64,000 bases of DNA from SZUA-309 sp965230005 (GTDB taxonomy: Bacteria; Pseudomonadota; Gammaproteobacteria; Pseudomonadales; Azotimanducaceae). The notes beneath the pieces were generated by a model. The model ran no database searches and was not told the origin of the DNA. It was given only the letters and a program-made list of their open reading frames with translations. Position 1 is the first letter of the stretch. Each line of letters starts with the position of its first letter. A program made the position numbers and the translations under genes. Below are positions 41,517 through 50,615 of the stretch, one piece after another. The stretch lies in contig OZ245934.1 in assembly GCA_965230005.1 (NCBI GenBank), forward strand, positions 3,224,001 through 3,288,000, read 5' to 3'.

Positions 41517-42476
41517 ATGGACAAGCTGCACGCGATGCGCGCCTTTGTGGAAATCGCCGATCGGGGCAGCCTGACGGCCGCCGCCGATGCCCTGGGTAAA
41601 GCACAGCCCACCATGGTCAGAACCCTCGCCCGCCTCGAAGAGAGCCTTGGCGTCCGCCTTCTGCGCCGAACGACCCGCCGCCTTTCCCTGACGGAAGAGG
41701 GTGAGAGCTACCTGGCACGCTGCCGGCAGATCCTTGCGGATGTGGAGGAGGCGGAGCGGGCGCTGACTGCCGGTGAAACGGAGCCTCGGGGCACGCTGCG
41801 GGTCACGGCGCCGGTCACCTTCGGCCAGTGGCACGTGGCGCCAGCCATCGTCGACTTCCTCGAGCGCTACCCCAGGATCAATGTGGAGCTGCTGCTTCTC
41901 GACCGGGTGATCAATTTCCTCGAGGAAGGCATCGACCTCGCGGTACGCATCGGCGCCCTGGAAGACTCAACCATGATCGCGTCACCCGTGGGCAACATGC
42001 GGCGCGTGGTCGTGGCGAGCCCAGCCCTGCTGGCCGGAGGGCGGCCGCAACGTCCAGAAGATCTGGAAGGTGCGCCGGCTGTGATCTTCCGCGGCATGCA
42101 GACCACGACCAGCTGGCAGTTCGCGCCCACCGGCGCAAGAGCACGGCAAAGGTCGGCGGCCATGCGGGATCAGCGCAGCGGCACCTCCGCCGGGCCCATC
42201 ACCGTCAGGCTGCGCACCCCGCTGATCACCAATCAGTGTATTCCCGCCGTGGAAGCCTGCGCCGCAGGGCTGGGTTTCGGGCGCTTTCTCGCCTACCAGG
42301 TCGCACCCTGGGTTCGGCGGGGCGAGCTCGAGGTGATCCTCGAGGACTGGGAACCCCCCACCAGCCCTGTGAGCCTGCTGTACACCGACGCCCGGCTCAT
42401 CACGCCCCGCCTGCGCGTGCTCATGGCATACCTGCGGGAAAGGCTCGGCGAACTAGCCGCCGCCGACACCCTCTAA
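41517..42476 (+). CDS. LysR family transcriptional regulator
   Basis: The 319-residue protein has the N-terminal HTH (MRAFVEIADRGSLTAAADALGKAQPTMVRTLARLEESLGVRLLRR) and a substrate-binding domain (GTLRVTAPVTFGQWHVAPAIVDFLERYP). It resembles the PecT/CrgA-like subgroup that acts on oxidoreductase genes. It is divergent from the VOC/flavoprotein operon and likely controls it. An insert of basic residues near 200-220 (GARARQRSAAMRDQRSG) is slightly unusual. Confidence 0.93.
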   Translation: MDKLHAMRAFVEIADRGSLTAAADALGKAQPTMVRTLARLEESLGVRLLRRTTRRLSLTEEGESYLARCRQILADVEEAERALTAGETEPRGTLRVTAPVTFGQWHVAPAIVDFLERYPRINVELLLLDRVINFLEEGIDLAVRIGALEDSTMIASPVGNMRRVVVASPALLAGGRPQRPEDLEGAPAVIFRGMQTTTSWQFAPTGARARQRSAAMRDQRSGTSAGPITVRLRTPLITNQCIPAVEACAAGLGFGRFLAYQVAPWVRRGELEVILEDWEPPTSPVSLLYTDARLITPRLRVLMAYLRERLGELAAADTL

Positions 42477-42540
42477 GCTACACGAGGAGCGGCCAATCCA
42501 GACGCCTGGAAAGGCCACCTGGCCTGAGAGGGAGAGCACC

Positions 42541-43785
42541 ATGACACGCTGGCACGAAGCCAATCGCCGCACGCCCGTGATGACGTGTACCGACGCCATC
42601 CGCACGGTAAAGGCAGGTTCACGACTGACGCTTGCCATCCTGCTGCTGGGCCTCTGCCTCCCGGTCCCGATGGCCCAGGCGCAGGAACCGGCTGCCGCCG
42701 TGCCGCACTACAAACCCTCCTCGCGCAGTCCTGAGCCCCTCGACATCACCAGCAACGCCTACGGCTTCAGCCGCAATGCCCCGGATGCACTGGCCATTGG
42801 CGATCGCGCCCCGGACTTTCGCGTACCCCGCGCCGGCGGGGGAGAAGTTCGCCTGAGCGAGGCCCTGGCTCGCGGCGACGTGGTCCTGGTTTTTTACCGC
42901 GGGCACTGGTGACCGGCCTGCAACGTGCAGCTCGGGGAGCTGCAGCATCAGCTTTCGCGTTTTGAACGCCGTGAGGTAGCGCTTCTGGCCCTGTCCGTGG
43001 ACGAGCCCGAGGCCTCTCTCGCGATGATCGAGCGCCTCGGCCTGGCTTTTGCCCTCGGCAGCGATCCTGAACAGCACGTCATTCAGGCCTATCGGGTGCA
43101 GAATCCCGATACCCGGGAACTTGCCATCCACGCCGTCTTCATCATCGCCAGCGACGGGGACATCTATTACCGCAAGGTCGGAAGACGCCGCCCCGTCAGT
43201 CAGGAACTGATCGATGCCATCGATGCGCACCGCGGAGACTATCCCCGCCGGGACGAGGAGATCGAGCCCCGCGCCCGGGTGGCCGTTGCCTATCCGCAGA
43301 ACGAGTTCCAGGGGCTGCTCACCATCAGCGCCGTGCCGGCGCTGCCTGGCACCATCGACCCGAAGGCTTTCGCTGAAGTGCGCGCAACGCTGGCGGCAGG
43401 CAACCTCGACGATGCCCTCATCGCCTACCGGTTGCTGCTGCGGGACAGCCCGAGGGCCACGGAAACAGAGCTGCTCGACAGCGCCGCCTGGCTGACTCGC
43501 ACGCTGTTTTTCGAAGAAGGCGCGGAAGCCCTGACCGCCGGATCGGGACTGGCCAGACGCCTCGATCGGGTCCGAAGTCTCGAGACCCAGCTGGAAACGG
43601 CAGTAGATGCCGACGAAAGGGACGAGCTGCTGCATACGCTGGCTCGGGCCCGCGCCGGTTTGACCGTGGCGCGCAATGACATCGAGCGGCAAGCCACCGC
43701 CTGGCGTCTGGCCTCCGTGAAAACCACGCTGCGCAGCTACCGGGAAGTGGCTCGAGCGGAGCAGCGCCACCGGGACGGGCTTTAA
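42541..43785 (+). CDS. Redoxin-domain selenoprotein, Sec at in-frame TGA 42910-42912
   Basis: Read through one in-frame TGA, this is a 414-residue protein. The N-terminus has a signal peptide (LTLAILLLGLCLPVPMAQA). The redoxin domain runs APDFRVPRAGGGEVRLSEAL, DVVLVFYRGHW-U-PACNVQL. Relatives read FYRGxWCPxCNxQL, so the TGA sits exactly at the peroxidatic cysteine and makes a UxxC motif. Sequence after the TGA continues in frame with normal redoxin landmarks (LLALSVDEPEASLAMIERLGLAFALGSDPE and AIHAVFIIASDGDIYYRKVG), then a helical C-terminal part of about 160 residues. It should reduce peroxides in the periplasm using a selenol. A hairpin after the TGA fits a SECIS. The alternative is a nonsense mutation or sequencing error. 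Ribosome-binding site GAGAGGGAGAG. Confidence 0.82.
42926..42944 (+). promoter_or_regulatory. Candidate bacterial SECIS hairpin
   Basis: TGCAGCTC-GGG-GAGCTGCA is a perfect 8-bp stem with a GGG loop. It begins 13 nt after the TGA, and the loop lies 21-24 nt after it, inside the 16-37 nt window reported for bacterial SECIS loops, with guanine at the apex. It is within coding sequence, as bacterial SECIS elements are. Confidence 0.6.
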
Positions 43786-43813
43786 GCCCTTTTCAGCCCT
43801 CAGAGACGGGTGA

Positions 43814-43829
43814 CCTTCGCGTGCGAAGG
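43814..43829. terminator. Hairpin CCTTCGC-GT-GCGAAGG, possible terminator
   Basis: A perfect 7-bp stem 29 nt after the selenoprotein stop, before the RND pair. No T-tract follows, so Rho-independent termination is doubtful. The stem may be an operator or a weak terminator. Confidence 0.3.
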
Positions 43830-43936
43830 CCACTCAGCGCCTCGCAACCGCCGCAATCTCCCGCAACTCCCTTTGACCCCCTTTTCACCAGGGCGCGCGT
43901 TCAATCACCCTCGGACAAGACCCGGGAAACGCACTC

Positions 43937-45157
43937 ATGTCTTCACCTGCCGAGCACGTGCACCTCGAGACCGAGGCCAGCGCAGCGCCAGAGCCTGAAC
44001 CGACCGCAGAACCGGTCGAGGGCCGGCGTCGCCCCATCATGGGCATCCTGCAGATCCTGGCAGTCGTCGCCGCTGTGGCACTTGCCATTGCCTACTCGCG
44101 GGAAGCGCCAACCGCGGCCGCGCCGACGCTGGCCACGCCGCCAGCAGCGGCCGCAGAGACGCCGCTGGTCCGGGTGCTGGTACCGGAGCGCAGACCCAGT
44201 CAGGTGAGTGTCAGCGCCACCGGGGCCGTGGAAGTGCGCAGCACCGTGGCCCTGGCGCCGCAGGTCGGCGGTCAGGTGGTTGCAGTCGCAGACTCGCTTC
44301 GAGCCGGTGGCAGCTTCAGCGCCGGCGACGTTCTCTTCACTATCGACCCGCGGGACTACGAGCTCGCCGTTGCCCAGGCGGAAGCGGACCTGGCAGCCGC
44401 CGAGTCGCGGCTCAAGCTTCGTCAGGCAGAAGGCGACGCCGCCCGGGAGAACTACGCCCTGCTGCATGGCGATGCACCGGTACCCGACCTGGTCGCAAAG
44501 GTGCCGCAGATCGAACAATCGCTGGCAGACGTTGCCAGCGCTGAGGCCCGTCTTGCTCGCGCCGAGCTGGACCTGAGCCGCACGGCCTTCGCGCTGCCCT
44601 TCGACGGCCGGGTCACCGAGACCAGCATCTTCGTCGGCCAGACCTTGAACGCCGGCCAGTCCTTCGGCAGCGCCTTTCCAACGGAAGCGATCGAGGTGGC
44701 GGTGCCGATCTCCCAGAACGATCTGGCGAGCCTCGCTCCCGTTGCCGGTCGCAGCGCCGAGGTGCGTGTCGCCGGTGAAAGTTTCCCTGCCGTCATCGAC
44801 CGCCGCTCCGCCACCCTCGACGAGCGCTCCCGGTTCGCCCGCCTGTTCCTGACCCTGGAAGACGGCGTCGAGCTTCCCCCGGGGACCTTTGTCGACGTCA
44901 CTCTGAGCGGTGACGATCTCGCCAGCACCTTTCTGCTCCCGGAAGCCTCCGAGCAGGCTGGCACCTCAGTCTGGCGTGTGGTGGACGGGCAACTATCGGC
45001 TTACGCACCCCGGGTCTACGCGCGTACCGCTGAAGGCCTGATCGTCGAAGCCTTCGACGTCGGTGAGGGCATCGTGCTCGGCAGCGTGCCTGGCGCCGAG
45101 GAAGGACTTGCCGTGCGCACGGAATCGTTCCGCGCCGCGAGTGGCTTCGGCGGATGA
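43937..45157 (+). CDS. RND efflux periplasmic adaptor (MFP) subunit
   Basis: The 406-residue protein has an N-terminal membrane anchor (ILQILAVVAAVALAIAYSR) and the MFP fold: VSATGAVEVRSTVALAPQVGGQVVAV, coiled-coil hairpin (VAQAEADLAAAESRLKLRQAEGDAARENYALLH), and the barrel (LDLSRTAFALPFDGRVTETSIFVGQTLNAGQSF). It links the inner-membrane pump to an outer-membrane channel. No TolC-like gene is beside it. The permease gene overlaps its stop by ATGA. Confidence 0.93.
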   Translation: MSSPAEHVHLETEASAAPEPEPTAEPVEGRRRPIMGILQILAVVAAVALAIAYSREAPTAAAPTLATPPAAAAETPLVRVLVPERRPSQVSVSATGAVEVRSTVALAPQVGGQVVAVADSLRAGGSFSAGDVLFTIDPRDYELAVAQAEADLAAAESRLKLRQAEGDAARENYALLHGDAPVPDLVAKVPQIEQSLADVASAEARLARAELDLSRTAFALPFDGRVTETSIFVGQTLNAGQSFGSAFPTEAIEVAVPISQNDLASLAPVAGRSAEVRVAGESFPAVIDRRSATLDERSRFARLFLTLEDGVELPPGTFVDVTLSGDDLASTFLLPEASEQAGTSVWRVVDGQLSAYAPRVYARTAEGLIVEAFDVGEGIVLGSVPGAEEGLAVRTESFRAASGFGG

Positions 45158-48100
45158 GCGACCCGCGCCTCCAGCTGGCGAAACCGCCGGAAGCCGAGGC
45201 ACCCCAGCGGAAGCTGGGCATCATCGCCTGGTTCGCGGAAAACCCCGTGGCGGCCAATCTGCTCATGGCCGTGTTTCTCATCGGCGGGTTCCTGCAGGCA
45301 ACGAGCCTGTCGGCGCAGCTTTTTCCAACGATCGACCCCGGCATCGTCACGATCACCACCGCCTACCCCGGCGCCACGCCGACGGAGGTTGAAGAAGGCA
45401 TCACCCGACGCGTCGAGGAAGCCGTCATTGGCATCGACGGGGTGGATCGAGTCGTCTCCACGGCGAGCGAGAACGTTGGCGTCGTCACCGCCGAGTTGAA
45501 GGATGGGGTCGACGCTCTGAAGGTGCGTAACGACATCGAAACTGCCGTGGATCGACTCGCCGAGTTTCCGCCCCTGGATGCGGAAAATCCGGACATCGTC
45601 GTGGCGGAAACCGTCTCGGAAGTCATTTCCCTCGTGGTCTCTTCGGAACTCGACGAAGCCACTCTGCGCCGGGGCGCTGCACTCTTCGAACAGGAACTGC
45701 TGGCGCTGCCTTCCGTTTCGCTGGTGTCCATGCTCGGCACGCGCGATTACGAAATCGCCATCGAGGTGAGCGAAGAGGCCCTACGTCAGTTCGACCTGAC
45801 CATGACGGACGTCGCCAATGCGATCCGCGGCTCCTCTCTTAATCTGTCTTCCGGCGAACTGAAGACGGATGCCGGCGACCTCCTGCTGCGCACGAACGCC
45901 AAACGCGAGCGCGGCGAAGACTTCGCCAACATCCCGATCCGCGGCGAACCGGACGGCAGCGTCCTGCGCCTGGAAGACGTTGCCACGATCCGCGATGGCT
46001 TCGTCGACGTCGACCTGATCAACGAGTTCGAAGGGCGCCAGAGCGTCTTCATCAACGTTCAGAAATCCGAGGCCGAAGACGCCCTGGCCATCGCCGCCGA
46101 CGTCAAAGCCCTGCTCGAGAACTACCGGCCCATCAACGGCGTGGACATCGGCATCTGGCAGGATCAGACCGAAGCACTCGAGGGCCGACTGAGTCTGCTG
46201 CTGCGCAACGGCCTGCTCGGTTTCGCCCTGGTGTTCCTGTTCCTCGTGCTCATGCTCGATCTGCGCCTTGCCCTCTGGGTGGCCATGGGTGTGCCGATCT
46301 CGTTCCTCGGGGCCTTCCTGGTCTTCGACTTCTTCGGCGTCAACCTGAACATGATGTCGCTTTTTGCCCTCATCGTCGTGCTCGGGGTCGTCGTGGACGA
46401 TGCACTGGTCGTGGGCGAAAACATCGTCACGGAACAGGAATCCGGAAAACCGGGCCTCGAAGGGGCCATCGCGGGCGTGCGCGGCGTGTTCAGTCCCGTC
46501 TTCATCGGCGTGGTCACGACCATGGCAGCGTTCGCTCCCCTGTTGCTGGTAACGGGCACCTTCGGGCAGATTTTCGTCCATGTCCCCATCGTCGTGATCG
46601 CCGTGCTGACGGTTTCCCTCATCGAGGTATTCCTGATTCTGCCTGCTCACCTTGCCCACCCCGGCAAGTGGAGCCGCTGGCCCCTCGATGCCATCCAGGG
46701 CGCCGTCAGCCTTGCCCTGCAACGCTTCCGCGACGGTCGCATCGTGCCGGCCGTGCGCGCCGCCGTTCGCTACCGGTACCTGACGCTCGCTGCTGGCGTC
46801 GGCATGCTCGTTCTTGCCTTCCTGCTGGTCGCCTCCGGTGGGGTGCGCTTCATCTTCTTCCCATCGCTGGAAGCGGATTACATGCGCGCAGAACTCGAGT
46901 TTCCCATCGGCACCCCTTTCCCGGTTACCCAGGAAGCGGCGGAACAGCTGGTTGCCGCGGCGCACCAGGTCAACGAGGACGTTGGCGGCACCAGTTTCAA
47001 ATCCGTGAGCGTGACCATCGGTGGCCGCATGAGCTCCGCCGGTGGACCGGGCAGCAGCACAACCTCGACCGTGGCAAGCCACCTCGCCTCCGTGCAGGTG
47101 CAGCTCACGGAAGAACCTCTGCGCTCTCTGTCTGCCCGTGAGCTCGAGCGGCGCTGGCGGGCGCAGGTCGGAACGATCGCGGGTGTCGAGAAACTCTCCT
47201 ACGTTGCGGAGTTCTTCCGCGGCGGCTCGACCGTGGGCTTCGACCTGTCCCATCAGGACGAAACTGCCCTCCTTGCTGCGGTGGACGCCCTGAGAACCGC
47301 CATGAGCGAGCGTCCCGCCATCTACGACATTCAGGACTCCGTGAGCCTGGGCAAGCGGCAGTTCGACATCACCCTGACGCCGGCCGGCGAGGCGTCCGGC
47401 CTCACGCCGGCAGATGTGGCCCGGCAACTCCGGCAGAACTTCTTCGGCGAGGAAGTGCAGCGTATTCAACGGGGCCGGGACGAGCTCAAAGTCATGGTCC
47501 GCTATCCCCCCGAGCAGCGGCGCAGCACCCGCGACTTCTACAACGTGCGCCTGACGCTACACGACGGCACCCAGGCGCCTCTCGGCGCCATGGCGCAGGT
47601 GACGGAATCGCGCAGCTACTCGGAAATCAAACGGATCGACGGACGACGCATCATCTCCGTCTCGGGCGAGGTGGACACGGCGCTCGCGACACCGGGTGAA
47701 GAGAACGCGGCGCTCATGGCGACCCTTGCCGAGCTCAAGGCTCAGTACCCGGGCCTGCAGGTGAGCGCCGGTGGCTTCAGCCGGGATCAGGCCCGGGACC
47801 TGGCCTCCCTGGCACAGCTCATGGGGGTGGCCATGCTGATCATCTACAGCCTCCTGGCTTCACAGCTGAAAGGCTACGTGCAGCCTCTTGTCGTGCTCGC
47901 GGGGATACCGTTCGGCGCCGCCGGCGCGCTCATCGGCCACTACCTGCTGGGCTTCGATCTTTCCTTCATTTCGCTGTTCGGCATGGTGGCGCTGTCGGGT
48001 GTGGTGGTGAACGATTCCCTCGTGCTCGTGGACCGCTACAACGTGCTCCGCCGCACCACCGAGCTGTCGGTGCAGGCCGCGCTCACTGCTGCCTCGCAAC

Positions 48101-48342
48101 GACGCTTCCGGGCAATCTTCCTCACCACCGTGACCACGGCGCTCGGCCTGACCCCGATGCTTTTCGAGAAAAGCATCCAGGCACAGTTCCTGGTGCCCAT
48201 GGCCGTGAGCCTCGCGACCGGCATCGTGTTTGCGAGCTTCGTGATCCTGTTTCTGGTACCGGCGCTGATCATGGTCCAGGAAGATCTCCGCGGGCTCTTC
48301 CGACGGGCGGCGGCTCCCGCCAGGCCGGTGGCCCCGGCCTGA
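45154..48342 (+). CDS. RND efflux transporter permease (AcrB-like)
   Basis: The 1062-residue protein has the RND layout: a first membrane helix (VAANLLMAVFLIGGF), porter domain (PGATPTEVEEGITRRVEEAVIGIDGVDRVVSTASENVGVV), the helix with the proton-relay aspartates (GVVVDDALVVGENI), and a second half with GVVVNDSLVLVDRYN. It is an HAE1/AcrB-type pump; substrate cannot be predicted. It belongs with the adaptor just upstream. Confidence 0.93.
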   Translation: MSDPRLQLAKPPEAEAPQRKLGIIAWFAENPVAANLLMAVFLIGGFLQATSLSAQLFPTIDPGIVTITTAYPGATPTEVEEGITRRVEEAVIGIDGVDRVVSTASENVGVVTAELKDGVDALKVRNDIETAVDRLAEFPPLDAENPDIVVAETVSEVISLVVSSELDEATLRRGAALFEQELLALPSVSLVSMLGTRDYEIAIEVSEEALRQFDLTMTDVANAIRGSSLNLSSGELKTDAGDLLLRTNAKRERGEDFANIPIRGEPDGSVLRLEDVATIRDGFVDVDLINEFEGRQSVFINVQKSEAEDALAIAADVKALLENYRPINGVDIGIWQDQTEALEGRLSLLLRNGLLGFALVFLFLVLMLDLRLALWVAMGVPISFLGAFLVFDFFGVNLNMMSLFALIVVLGVVVDDALVVGENIVTEQESGKPGLEGAIAGVRGVFSPVFIGVVTTMAAFAPLLLVTGTFGQIFVHVPIVVIAVLTVSLIEVFLILPAHLAHPGKWSRWPLDAIQGAVSLALQRFRDGRIVPAVRAAVRYRYLTLAAGVGMLVLAFLLVASGGVRFIFFPSLEADYMRAELEFPIGTPFPVTQEAAEQLVAAAHQVNEDVGGTSFKSVSVTIGGRMSSAGGPGSSTTSTVASHLASVQVQLTEEPLRSLSARELERRWRAQVGTIAGVEKLSYVAEFFRGGSTVGFDLSHQDETALLAAVDALRTAMSERPAIYDIQDSVSLGKRQFDITLTPAGEASGLTPADVARQLRQNFFGEEVQRIQRGRDELKVMVRYPPEQRRSTRDFYNVRLTLHDGTQAPLGAMAQVTESRSYSEIKRIDGRRIISVSGEVDTALATPGEENAALMATLAELKAQYPGLQVSAGGFSRDQARDLASLAQLMGVAMLIIYSLLASQLKGYVQPLVVLAGIPFGAAGALIGHYLLGFDLSFISLFGMVALSGVVVNDSLVLVDRYNVLRRTTELSVQAALTAASQRRFRAIFLTTVTTALGLTPMLFEKSIQAQFLVPMAVSLATGIVFASFVILFLVPALIMVQEDLRGLFRRAAAPARPVAPA

Positions 48343-48397
48343 CCGACCGATCGCCGCGAGCTGTGGTCTAATGGAGAGATGGAGTAAGGGAACCCCT

Positions 48398-49051
48398 ATG
48401 AACCGGTTCGGTTTCAGCATCCGTTTCTCCCGCACCGCCTTCGGCGCAGTGATTCTGTGTGCGACATTCATGAATGGCGCCCAGGCAGACAGCGCCCCAG
48501 GCAATGCGGCAGAGGCCGGCTGGGCATCAGCCCGGCAGGTGGCCGGTGTGCCCGTGGAATCGCGGCCAACGGCTTCGGGTTTCCACGAGCACCGGGCTGA
48601 GATTGCCGTCTGCACGGATCTCACGACCCTCGAGGACTTTGTCGCCGATACGACCCAGTTCGCCGATTGGATTCCGTTCACCCGCAGCGTGGAGCTGCTG
48701 AGCAGCTCCGAGAACGACTTCGTGTACTACGTACGCAGCTCCACGCCGTGGCCCCTGAACGACAGGGACATGGTCTATCGGATCACCCGGGGACCCACAA
48801 CGAACGAGGGCCTGCGCCTGTCCATGGTAGGCCTGCCCGACTACCAGCCACGCGAGCAGAACGTGACCCGGCTCGTGGCCGCGGAAGGCCAGTGGCGGCT
48901 GCAGCCGTCTGCCAACACCATCAACGTCGAGTATCAGCTCTACGTGCATCCCGGCGGTGTCCCAGCCATGGCGGCCAACCGGCGCCTCGCTACCGTCGTC
49001 GGCCGGACCCTCGCCAACCTCGCCGAACGCTTTCCCTGCACGACGAGCTGA
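48398..49051 (+). CDS. Exported START-like lipid-binding protein
   Basis: The 217-residue protein has a signal peptide (AFGAVILCATFMNGAQA) and a START/SRPBCC fold. Landmarks are FVADTTQFADWIPFTRSVELLSSSENDFVYYVRSSTPWPLNDRDMVYRI and WRLQPSANTINVEYQLYVHPGGVPA. These are typical of bacterial START proteins. It may carry a lipid or steroid in the periplasm; ligand unknown. The ATG at 48398 follows AAGGGA. An ATG at 48371 is less likely. Confidence 0.88.
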   Translation: MNRFGFSIRFSRTAFGAVILCATFMNGAQADSAPGNAAEAGWASARQVAGVPVESRPTASGFHEHRAEIAVCTDLTTLEDFVADTTQFADWIPFTRSVELLSSSENDFVYYVRSSTPWPLNDRDMVYRITRGPTTNEGLRLSMVGLPDYQPREQNVTRLVAAEGQWRLQPSANTINVEYQLYVHPGGVPAMAANRRLATVVGRTLANLAERFPCTTS

Positions 49052-49130
49052 CCCCGTCCCGCGCGGGGCGCGAGACGGTGCTCACGACAGCTGAGCGGCG
49101 AGCAGGCTAGAATCCGCTCGCACAAGGAAG

Positions 49131-50579
49131 TTGTCGGAAAAGCCTCACCCCATCGTGTCTGCCATCGAGCGCGAAGAGTATGACCTCACCCCCCGCCAGA
49201 TCGAGGTGCTGAATCTCATCGGCCGGGGATTGAGCAACCGCGACATCAGCGAGGCCCTGGGCATCTCCGTGAACACCGTGAAGGTACATGTGCAGGCCCT
49301 CATGCAGGCCCTGGATGTGTCGAATCGCACGGAAGCCGTATTCATCTATGAGCGTCTGAAGCAGGCGGGGCAATCGGAAACCGGCCGGGCCCTGGCCCTC
49401 GCCGGAGATCGTGGCCGGCCGACCATCGCCGTGCTGCCTTTTGCGACCGGGGCAGGCAGCGAACTCGACTACCTCTCCCGGGCGCTCTGCGAGGATCTCG
49501 GCAGTCGCCTCGGCGAGTGGAAGTGGTTTCCAGTGCTTGGCTACTCGGCCAGCGCCGAACTCGACGGCACCGACTACCAGGGGGCTCAGGCCCTCGGCGC
49601 TCAGTACTGTGTGAGCGGCCATGTGCAGCAGTTCGGCGATGCGCTGCGGATCAGCGTCGAGCTCGTCCACGCTCCCGACGGTGCCGTGCTCTGGTCCGAT
49701 CAGCTCCATGGCGCCAGTGCCAACGTCTTCAGTTTCATCGAGGAAGCCGCGCGCACCATCGTTGGCCAGATGGCCCCGGAACTGCTGCGTCGTGACGGCG
49801 AACATGGTGATGCCCGCTCTTTTCCTGCCTGGAACGAAGCCTCCCGGGCCATGTGGCACATCTACGTCGGCGATCGCGAACACTCGGCCCTTGCTGCCGA
49901 GGCCTGGGACCGGGCCATCGAGCTGGATCCGAACCTCGTCTACGGCTGGTATGCAAAAGCCGCTGGACTCTATCAGCGCGTGTTCAGCCAGTGGACCGAG
50001 GATCCGAAACAGGACATGGCCGAGTTCGTCGCCGCTGCCGAGCGCTGCGTGACCCTGGACATCACGGACTCCGCCGCGCAGGAGATCTGCGGCTTCGCAC
50101 GTATGGTCACGGGTCGCAAAGCCGATGCAATCACCCACCTCGAACGCGCCGTGGCTCTGAATCCGAGCAACGCTCAGGCCTACAGTGAACTCGGCCAGGC
50201 CTACACTTTCAGCGAACGCTATGAGGACGGCATCGCCGCCTTCGAAGAAGCCCTGCGCCTGAACCCTCAGGGCGACTCGACCTGGTCCGTGCGGGCGGGC
50301 ATTGCCTTCGCCTACTTCCTCATGGACGACCCGGAAGAAGCCGTTCGCCAGCAGCGTCAGGCCGTCGCCATCAATCCGGGCATCGTTACGCCGCAGGTCT
50401 TTCTCGCCGCCTATCTCGCCGCCAGCGGCGAGCTCGAAGAGGCGGCGCGCCAGGCCGCGGAGGTGCTGGAGCGGGACCCGGGCTTCCGTATCGTCACCGT
50501 CACCCGCTCGCTCGGCGTCGTCTCAGAACCGCTCCGTGAGCGCTTCATGGCAGCGGCCGCCCGGGCTGGCTTTGAATAG
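49131..50579 (+). CDS. LuxR-type HTH protein with TolB-like and TPR regions
   Basis: The 482-residue protein has an N-terminal LuxR HTH (LTPRQIEVLNLIGRGLSNRDISEALGISVNTVKVHVQALMQALDVSNRTEA), a FlgO/TolB-like segment (PTIAVLPFATGAGSELDYLSRALCEDLGSRLGEW...WVSGHVQQFGDALRISVELV) and C-terminal TPRs. LuxR HTHs are usually C-terminal, so this order is less common. The TTG start has AAGGA very close; a GTG at 49155 is an alternative. It probably binds DNA and senses through its repeat region; targets unknown. Confidence 0.85.
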   Translation: MSEKPHPIVSAIEREEYDLTPRQIEVLNLIGRGLSNRDISEALGISVNTVKVHVQALMQALDVSNRTEAVFIYERLKQAGQSETGRALALAGDRGRPTIAVLPFATGAGSELDYLSRALCEDLGSRLGEWKWFPVLGYSASAELDGTDYQGAQALGAQYCVSGHVQQFGDALRISVELVHAPDGAVLWSDQLHGASANVFSFIEEAARTIVGQMAPELLRRDGEHGDARSFPAWNEASRAMWHIYVGDREHSALAAEAWDRAIELDPNLVYGWYAKAAGLYQRVFSQWTEDPKQDMAEFVAAAERCVTLDITDSAAQEICGFARMVTGRKADAITHLERAVALNPSNAQAYSELGQAYTFSERYEDGIAAFEEALRLNPQGDSTWSVRAGIAFAYFLMDDPEEAVRQQRQAVAINPGIVTPQVFLAAYLAASGELEEAARQAAEVLERDPGFRIVTVTRSLGVVSEPLRERFMAAAARAGFE

Positions 50580-50615
50580 CCGCTGAATCTCTCATCGGGG
50601 GCGCCGTCCGGCAGG

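Noticed and set aside
42541..42912. Truncated redoxin gene (pseudogene) ending at TGA, with a second gene at 42925
   Set aside because: The downstream part lacks its own ribosome-binding site and is the direct continuation of the domain; TGA at the exact catalytic Cys favours selenocysteine. Not fully excluded.
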